Shown here in pieces: positions 22,043-26,995 of a DNA stretch of 26,995 nucleotides. This DNA is from Pseudomonadota bacterium (GTDB lineage: Bacteria > Pseudomonadota > Gammaproteobacteria > Burkholderiales > Burkholderiaceae_C): NCBI GenBank assembly GCA_023460715.1, contig JAEWPH010000274.1:1-26995 (forward strand). Direction: 5' to 3'. The notes beneath the pieces are model-generated. The model did no database searches and was not told the origin of the DNA. It saw only the letters and a list, made by a program, of their open reading frames with translations. A program made the position numbers and the translations under genes. The stretch's first letter is position 1. Each line of letters opens with the position of its first letter.

Positions 22043-22996
22043 TCAGACCGGAGGAGGCTCGACGTGGGTGGCCGGCGTTGCCTCCAAAACCAGTCCGAAG
22101 CGCCCGGCGAGTGAATCCACCAAGCCGAACTCCGCCAAGATCGCCTCCAGCCGCTGCGCCGCACTGCGCTTTTTCTGGCCGGTGTAGCGGGCGATGATCA
22201 GCTCGTTCTTCATGCTGTGCTCCCAGCCCACCAGTTCGGTCACCGTGACCTGGTAGCCAGAGGCCTCCAGATGCAGGCAGCGCAGCACATTGGTGATCTG
22301 GCTGCCCAGCTCGCGCGTGTGCAGCGGGTGCCGCCACAGCTCCGCCAGCGGCGTGCGCGCCAGTTGCAACGCCTTTCCCTGTCGCAGGCAGGCGGCCACC
22401 TCGGCCTGACAGCAAGGTACCAACACCATGGCCTTCGCCCGCTTCTGCAGCCCGAAGGCGATCGCATCATCGGTGGCGGTATCGCAGGCGTGCAGCGCCG
22501 TGACCACATCGATCTGTGCCGGGAGCTCGGACGCACCGGTGGACTCTGCCACCGACAGGTTCAAAAACGACATCCGCCCAAAGCCCAGCCGCTCGGCCAG
22601 TGCGCGCGACTTGTCCACCAGTTCGGCCCGCGTTTCTATGCCGTAGATGTGGCCATGTCCAAGCGCCTTGAAATACAGGTCGTAGAGAATGAAGCCCAGG
22701 TACGACTTGCCTGCGCCATGGTCCGCCAGGGTCGGACCCCGCCCGCCATCGCTACCGGCGCCGGCAAGGTCCGACAGCAGGGGTTCGATGAACTGGAACA
22801 GGTGGTAGACCTGCTTGAGCTTGCGGCGCGAGTCCTGGTTGAGCCGCCCTTCGCGGGTCAGGATGTGCAGTTCCTTGAGCAGCTCCAGCGACTGTCCCGG
22901 GCGCAGTTCGTCCAGCAAGGCTGCCTCGGCGCTCCCGCCCCCGGCTGCCGCCTTTGCACTGTGGCCCGGTGCAGACTGCCGCCGCGCGGCCTTCAT
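22043..22996 (-). CDS. Class I SAM-dependent methyltransferase (Methyltransf_32-like)
   Basis: A 317-residue protein. The SAM-binding motif I reads TLADHGAGKSYLGFILYDL (about residues 95-113), followed by the acidic end of strand 2 in YGIETRAELVDKS, then VVTALHACDTATDDAIAFG and the VLVPCCQAEVAACL segment. These match the Methyltransf_32 family, whose eukaryotic relatives methylate RNA or protein histidine; the bacterial substrate is unknown. The first 25 residues are a low-complexity Ala/Arg tail. The ATG (22994-22996) overlaps the DUF1415 stop as ATGA, so the two genes are translationally coupled. The 3' end lies 36 bp from the convergent kinase/phosphatase gene. Confidence 0.85.
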   Translation of the reverse strand: MKAARRQSAPGHSAKAAAGGGSAEAALLDELRPGQSLELLKELHILTREGRLNQDSRRKLKQVYHLFQFIEPLLSDLAGAGSDGGRGPTLADHGAGKSYLGFILYDLYFKALGHGHIYGIETRAELVDKSRALAERLGFGRMSFLNLSVAESTGASELPAQIDVVTALHACDTATDDAIAFGLQKRAKAMVLVPCCQAEVAACLRQGKALQLARTPLAELWRHPLHTRELGSQITNVLRCLHLEASGYQVTVTELVGWEHSMKNELIIARYTGQKKRSAAQRLEAILAEFGLVDSLAGRFGLVLEATPATHVEPPPV

Positions 22997-23655
22997 GGCT
23001 GCGGCCCCGAGCCGCCCGCTCCGGCACCCGGCGGATGCACGGGGCAGCGCGGTCCCACATCCAAGGCGGCCCAACCTTCGCTGCCCAGTTCTTCGAGCAC
23101 CTCCATGTTGCGTTCGAAGATCGCCTCGGCTTCAGGAAAAACCTCCACCGCCCGGTCAATGCTGTCCTCGCGCAGCAGGTGCAACGTGGGATACGGCGCC
23201 CGGTTGGTGCAGTTGGTCACATCGTCCACGTCCGTGTCGTCGAACTGGAACTGCGGATGAAACGATGCGATCTGCAGAATGCCTCCCAGATCCATGGCCT
23301 CCACCAACTCATCAGCCAGCGCCAGGAAATCGTTGAAGTCCAGGAAGTCTTCCATGCAGCCCGGCACGATCAACAGGGTCGTGTCGCGTTTCTCAGCGGA
23401 GATCTCGGCCAAGGCTTCCAACTCACGCTGCAGATCTTCGACCAACTCACGCGCATCGGTGGCCGCACTGACGACGTAGTGGATCTGGCCCTTGGCATGT
23501 ACGCCTTTGGCAAAGGGACAGAGGTTGAGTCCGATCACGGCCCGCTCCAGCCAGCGGACGGTGTCCTCAATGACAAGGTCGCCATCGTCGGCGATCAACC
23601 GGGGCGTTGCGCCAGTGCCTTCGGGCGGTGTGGACGGCGTAGATGGGGTGGTCAT
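22993..23655 (-). CDS. DUF1415 family protein
   Basis: A 220-residue cytoplasmic protein of unknown function. It carries the DUF1415 signatures WLERAVIGLNLCPFAKGV, DTTLLIVPGCMEDFLDFNDF, LGGILQIASFHPQFQFDD and the DDVTNCTNRAPYPTLHLLRE block, rich in Asp, Cys and His. The ATG at 23655 starts before a Thr/Pro-rich tail; a longer in-frame version beginning upstream has no family support. It overlaps the methyltransferase gene by 4 nt, so they probably act together. The 191 bp before it, up to the dgt stop, hold no gene; a TTAAAAT that might be a -10 lies there on the minus strand, but no matching -35 is seen. Confidence 0.87.
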   Translation of the reverse strand: MTTPSTPSTPPEGTGATPRLIADDGDLVIEDTVRWLERAVIGLNLCPFAKGVHAKGQIHYVVSAATDARELVEDLQRELEALAEISAEKRDTTLLIVPGCMEDFLDFNDFLALADELVEAMDLGGILQIASFHPQFQFDDTDVDDVTNCTNRAPYPTLHLLREDSIDRAVEVFPEAEAIFERNMEVLEELGSEGWAALDVGPRCPVHPPGAGAGGSGPQP

Positions 23656-23846
23656 GCTGTGTATGTGCGGGGCGCGAAAGAAAAAGCGCCAGAAGGCAAG
23701 CTTTCCAGCGCGTTCACCCATTTTAAGGAATTGGCGAGGGGCGTTTCGCATTGCGCTGCGTCCGCCCCGTAGTTCGGCTTACTACGACACCAGAGACGCA
23801 CGCCTGGAGCATGCGCAGCCACCGTGGGGCGCCGAAGTTCGGTCAG

Positions 23847-25028
23847 TCAACCCAGTAGCCGGGCCCCGGTCAGCCGCTCGTGCTCGCGCCCTGCAAAGCG
23901 ATCGGTCATGCCAGCCACAAAGTCCGCAACGGTGCGTGCAAGATCGTCGCGTCCATCCAAATTCGCGGCCTGCTGCGCACGCGCTGCGAAGGCGGGCTTC
24001 ATCTCTTCTGGCCGTTGCATATAGATGGCAAACAACTCCCGGACGACGCGCTGCGCTTGCCGTGTGGTTTCCATGACCTGGGGATGGCGATAAAGCTCGC
24101 TGAACAAAAACCGTTTGAGCGTGAGCGAATCCGCACGCATGCCTTCACTGAATCCCACCAGTGCCCGTCCTGCCTGCCGCACGGCATTGACGCTCTGAGG
24201 GCAATGCTGCGCCAAAGCGGCCTGGGTCGTAGCGATCACGTCATAGACCTGTGCGCTGAGCATGCGGCGGATGGTCTCGTTGAGCCAGCGCCGCCGATGC
24301 TGTGGTTGGTCCAGGTGGGTATGTTCGGCCAAAGCCTCAATGCGAAAACGATCGAAGAGTGGTACATCCGCAAGCTGCGCCATGGTAATGAGACCGGACC
24401 GTACGCCGTCATCAATGTCGTGTGCGTTGTAGGCGATCTCGTCCGCAAGGTTGCACAACTGCCCCTCCAAACTAGGCTGGTGACGCAGCAGAAAGCGTTG
24501 GCCCACGCCGCCGGGCTCACGTACCTCAAGTTGCTCGGCGTGGCGGCGCGAGCAATGTTTGAGGATGCCCTCGCGCGTTTCAAAGGTCAGGTTCAGACCG
24601 TCATAAGCCGGGTAGCGTTCTTCAAGTGTGTCCACCACACGCAGGCTCTGCAGATTGTGCTCGAACCCGCCATAGCCCTCCATGCATTCGTTGAGCGTAT
24701 CTTGACCCGCGTGACCAAAGGGCGTATGACCCAAATCATGGGCCAGGGATATCGCCTCCACCAAGTCTTCGTTGATGCGCAGTGACCGCGCAATGGACCG
24801 TGCCAGCTGCGCCACTTCCAGAGAATGGGTGAGCCGCGTGCGAAACATGTCTCCTTCGTGGTTCAAGAACACCTGGGTCTTGTAGACCAAACGCCGAAAC
24901 GCCGACGAATGCACGATGCGGTCGCGGTCCCGCTGGTATTCGGTGCGTGTGGGTGCGGCCGCCTCCGCATGTCGGCGCCCCTGGCTGCCGGTCGGATCGC
25001 AGGCGTAGGGGGCCAGGACCTCAGCCAT
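23847..25028 (-). CDS. dgt: Deoxyguanosinetriphosphate triphosphohydrolase-like HD protein
   Basis: A 393-residue HD-domain enzyme of the dGTPase family, which removes tripolyphosphate from dNTPs. Motifs include FRRLVYKTQVF, RTRLTHSLEVAQLARSIAR (first metal His) and the HD pair in SLAHDLGHTPFGHAG, then NLADEIAYNAHDIDDG with the last metal Asp. The length is that of the shorter group often annotated dGTPase-like, not of E. coli Dgt (about 505 residues). The ATG at 25028 was chosen; five codons upstream an in-frame TTG exists but falls in repeat copy D. aroB lies upstream on the same strand, so the two probably form an operon interrupted by the repeat. GC is lower (about 55% in a sampled line) than in genes to the left. 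Confidence 0.92.
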   Translation of the reverse strand: MAEVLAPYACDPTGSQGRRHAEAAAPTRTEYQRDRDRIVHSSAFRRLVYKTQVFLNHEGDMFRTRLTHSLEVAQLARSIARSLRINEDLVEAISLAHDLGHTPFGHAGQDTLNECMEGYGGFEHNLQSLRVVDTLEERYPAYDGLNLTFETREGILKHCSRRHAEQLEVREPGGVGQRFLLRHQPSLEGQLCNLADEIAYNAHDIDDGVRSGLITMAQLADVPLFDRFRIEALAEHTHLDQPQHRRRWLNETIRRMLSAQVYDVIATTQAALAQHCPQSVNAVRQAGRALVGFSEGMRADSLTLKRFLFSELYRHPQVMETTRQAQRVVRELFAIYMQRPEEMKPAFAARAQQAANLDGRDDLARTVADFVAGMTDRFAGREHERLTGARLLG

Positions 25029-25087
25029 AAAATCCGCCACCAACGCTTAACCGTAAAGCACAAAACGCTACGAATAACATAGCAAAA
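25029..25087 (+). repeat. Dispersed palindromic repeat, copy D
   Basis: The element begins AAAATCCGCCACCAACGC and ends with the core GCTA (25067-25070), CGAATAACA, TAGC (25080-25083), then AAAA. It aligns to copies A-C with one 1-nt insertion. It fills the gap between aroB and dgt and directly touches the dgt start codon (25026-25028), so it supplies the dgt upstream translation region. Confidence 0.65.
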
Positions 25088-25095
25088 AAAGCCGA

Positions 25096-26190
25096 TCAAG
25101 CGCAGCAAGCATCGATAACTTCGCGCACCAGCGCATCAGGCGCCGCTCGCACCACAGCACGCCCTGGCCCATCTATCAACACGAAACGCATCTCTCCCGC
25201 CTCGGACTTCTTGTCGCCCCGCATCCAAGCCAGATAACGACCGGCATTGTCTTGCTCGTCAATTACAGGGCCACGCACTGGCAAGCCGGCACGCTGGATG
25301 AGCGTACGCAATCGCTGCACGAAAACAGCATCCACCAGCCCCAGCCGACACGACAACTCTACCGCCATGACCATGCCAGCCGCGACCCCCTCGCCGTGCA
25401 GCCAATTGCCGTAGCCCATGCCGGCTTCGATGGCATGACCAAACGTGTGGCCGAAGTTGAGGATGGCACGCAGGCCCGACTCTCGTTCGTCCTGGCTGAC
25501 TACGGCGGCCTTGATTTCGCAGCTGCGGCGAACTGCGTAGGCCAGCGCTACCGGATCACGGGCGATCAACGCTTCAATCGACTCTTCGAGCCAAGCCATG
25601 AACGACATATCGTAGATCGGCCCGTACTTGATCACTTCGGCAAGCCCCGCACAAAGCTCCTTGTCAGGCAAAGTCTTCAAAGTTGATAGATCACACACCA
25701 CCAATTTTGGCTGATAGAAGGCGCCAATCATGTTCTTGCCAAGAGGGTGGTTGATGGCAGTCTTGCCGCCAACCGATGAATCGACCTGCGCGAGTAAGGT
25801 CGTCGGCACCTGAATGAATGGCACGCCTCTCATGAACGAGGCTGCGGCGAACCCAGTCATATCCCCGACGACGCCGCCGCCCAGCGCGAAAAGCACCGTA
25901 TTCCGATCTGCCCCGTTCTGAAGCAAAGCATCAAAGATGAGATTCAGGTGGTGCCAAGTTTTGTACTCCTCACCATCCGCAAGACTAACGGTGTGAACTG
26001 CTGAAAACCGGGCCTGTAGAGCGTTCATCAAGCTGCTTAGATACAACGGGGCGACCGTTTCATTCGTAACGATCAGTGCCATAGCCCCTTTGACCGTAGT
26101 TGACAAAAGTCCAGTTATACGACTGATCAAATCGCTATCGATGAGCACGCGGTAGCTAGCCGGCCCCAGATCCAAATCCACCGATTCCAT
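25096..26190 (-). CDS. aroB: AroB: 3-dehydroquinate synthase
   Basis: A 364-residue cytoplasmic enzyme for the second shikimate-pathway step (DAHP to 3-dehydroquinate), NAD- and metal-dependent. Seen in order: ADGEEYKTW, the nucleotide-binding [54 protein letters not shown], the metal ligands in [23 protein letters not shown] and [10 protein letters not shown], and RGDKKSEAG. Length is normal. The start at 26190 (MESVDLDLG) has GGAAAA upstream; an in-frame TTG at 26202 is less likely. It follows pilQ but is separated from it by a strong terminator, and aroK, usually found between them, is missing. Base composition is unusual for this window (45-47% GC in two sampled 60-base lines). Confidence 0.97.
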   Translation of the reverse strand: MESVDLDLGPASYRVLIDSDLISRITGLLSTTVKGAMALIVTNETVAPLYLSSLMNALQARFSAVHTVSLADGEEYKTWHHLNLIFDALLQNGADRNTVLFALGGGVVGDMTGFAAASFMRGVPFIQVPTTLLAQVDSSVGGKTAINHPLGKNMIGAFYQPKLVVCDLSTLKTLPDKELCAGLAEVIKYGPIYDMSFMAWLEESIEALIARDPVALAYAVRRSCEIKAAVVSQDERESGLRAILNFGHTFGHAIEAGMGYGNWLHGEGVAAGMVMAVELSCRLGLVDAVFVQRLRTLIQRAGLPVRGPVIDEQDNAGRYLAWMRGDKKSEAGEMRFVLIDGPGRAVVRAAPDALVREVIDACCA

Positions 26191-26226
26191 TCGATTTTCC
26201 AAGCAAGTGCACCGACACCGGCAAAT

Positions 26227-26258
26227 AAAAAAAACCAGACTACCACAAGGCAGCCTGG
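26227..26258 (-). terminator. Intrinsic terminator after pilQ
   Basis: Reading the minus strand, CCAGGCTGCC (26258-26249) pairs with GGTAGTCTGG (26244-26235) in a 10-bp stem with two G-T pairs and a TTGT loop, followed by eight T's (26234-26227). It lies 58 bp after the pilQ stop and 36 bp before the aroB start, so it should separate the pil and aro transcripts. Confidence 0.88.
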
Positions 26259-26315
26259 CTTATGTCCTTCACTACGGCAGCATTCATTCGCGCTCGACCA
26301 GCGAGCCTTCGTTGC

Positions 26316-26971
26316 TTACCTCACAGGGCCACGATCCGTGATCACCTTCGGCGTGATAAAGATCAACGTCTCTCGTTTGGTGGACTCACGCGTGGTGTTC
26401 TTGAAGAGGTTGCCCACTACCGGCACATCGCCCAACAACGGTACCTTGTTCACCTGGTTGGTCTCCTCCATCTCGAAGATACCGCCAATAACCACGGTGC
26501 CGCCGTTTTCCACCAGCACCTGAGTCTGGATGTGCTTGGTGTCGATGGCGACACCTTGGGTCGTCGTTTCCCCTCGGCTGTCCTTATTGACGTCCAAGTC
26601 CAGGATCACGTTGCCCTCGGGGGTGATTTGTGGAGTCACCTCCAGCTTCAGCACGGCCTTCTTGAAAGCAATCGTCGTGGCGCCATTGGGGGCCGTCACG
26701 GAATACGGATACTCCGTACCCTGTTCAATCAAAGCCTTGGTCTGGTCCGCGGTGATGAGGCGCGGACTGGAAACGATTTTCCCCTGCCCATCCGCTTCCA
26801 AAGCCGAGAGTTCCAACGACAGGAACCGGGTGGCCGACGAGTTGAAAATGGACAACGCGAATGTGCCTGAGTTGGCCGATGTAGAAATCGAAGCTGGGAA
26901 ATTGACAAAATTTCCCGTGTTTACCACGCTACCGCCCACCAAGTTGGTACCCACAGCGACACGGTTGTTGC
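26316..26971 (-). CDS. pilQ: PilQ: type IV pilus secretin, C-terminal part
   Basis: The 3' part of the outer-membrane secretin gene (about 218 codons up to the G run), open at the right end. It shows the secretin core: LSALEADGQGKIVSSPRLIT, ADQTKALIEQGTEYPY, KLEVTPQITPEGNVILDLDV, TKHIQTQVLVENGGTVVIGG, VPLLGDVPVVGNLFKNT and the terminal RETLIFITPKVITDR, all typical of PilQ. The secretin is the multimeric pore through which the type IV pilus crosses the outer membrane. Upstream pilMNOP would be expected beyond the contig end. The coding frame should be trusted only to about 26971, because the bases beyond it are all G. A terminator follows the gene. Confidence 0.95.
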
Positions 26972-26995
26972 GGGGGGGGGGGGGGGGGGGGGGGG
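26972..26995. other. Pure G run at the contig end, probable artefact
   Basis: The last 24 bases are all G and interrupt the pilQ coding sequence; on the coding strand they would read as a run of prolines, which does not fit a secretin. Runs of G at read ends are a known error of two-colour Illumina chemistry, so this is most likely not biological. Confidence 0.85.

Noticed and set aside
23656..23846. Promoter with TTAAAAT as -10 before the DUF1415 gene
   Set aside because: No acceptable -35 hexamer lies at the right distance and the gap shows no other support.
25029..25043. Upstream TTG start for dgt at 25043
   Set aside because: It would place the first five codons inside repeat copy D, and the ATG at 25028 gives a normal N-terminus.
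1..26995. CRISPR array, tRNA, rRNA, transposase, phage or toxin-antitoxin genes
   Set aside because: No regularly spaced repeats, no cloverleaf-like segments, and no reading frame with such motifs was seen on either strand; a dedicated RNA search was not possible.

Overview
The window looks like the end of a contig from a high-GC betaproteobacterium of the family Comamonadaceae, probably Acidovorax or a close relative. This rests on protein character, on gene order (an RpfE-type gene beside recJ; PHP phosphatase, yciO, M50 protease and trpS; pilQ, aroB and dgt), on GC near 70% in most genes, and on short dispersed palindromic repeats of a kind I remember from that family. No database search was possible, so the genus is an inference.

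Layout. 1-1081: the 3' part of a short-chain dehydrogenase-like gene and a small membrane protein. 1157-3271 (minus): the Lol lipoprotein-export ABC transporter, permease then ATPase, with a hairpin-rich element between them. 3367-6083: RpfE-type protein and RecJ nuclease. 6207-7938: a tight three-lipoprotein operon (CsgG family, DUF4810, DUF799). 8336-13262: PHP phosphatase, YciO, a reverse-strand chemoreceptor with a tiny sensor region, an M50 site-2 protease, and an extended tryptophanyl-tRNA synthetase. 13317-14306: an SdiA-regulated-type beta-propeller protein. 14503-22006: a nitrite-assimilation cluster. 22043-26971 (minus): a methyltransferase, DUF1415, dgt, aroB and the 3' part of pilQ. 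The last 24 bases are a pure G run, most likely a sequencing or assembly artefact.

The most interesting part is the nitrite cluster. nirB and nirD encode NADH-dependent assimilatory nitrite reductase, nirC a formate/nitrite-family channel, nasR a NIT-sensor/ANTAR antiterminator, and the last gene a membrane-anchored PP2C phosphatase fused to a kinase-like domain. Both nirB and nirC are preceded by a sigma-54 (-24/-12) sequence with exact GG/GC spacing and by a structured leader. The nirC leader has two hairpins with identical AAAGGC hexaloops (A at 1, G at 4, as in ANTAR targets); the 3' arm of the second overlaps the 5' arm of a strong intrinsic terminator. The nirB leader has one such hairpin (AATGAC loop) and an NtrC-like site upstream. 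Together they suggest nitrogen-limitation control through NtrC/sigma-54 plus nitrate/nitrite-triggered antitermination by NasR.

A second theme is a repeat of about 60 bp present four times (near 1.1, 4.3, 8.0 and 25.0 kb), each copy next to or inside a gene boundary. The copy at 4.3 kb supplies the last codons and stop of the RpfE-type gene and the start codon of recJ. A third is a TACAAT/GACAAT hexamer placed exactly 6 nt before the start codon of three genes, suggesting leaderless transcripts. No rRNA, tRNA, CRISPR array, transposase or phage gene was seen.
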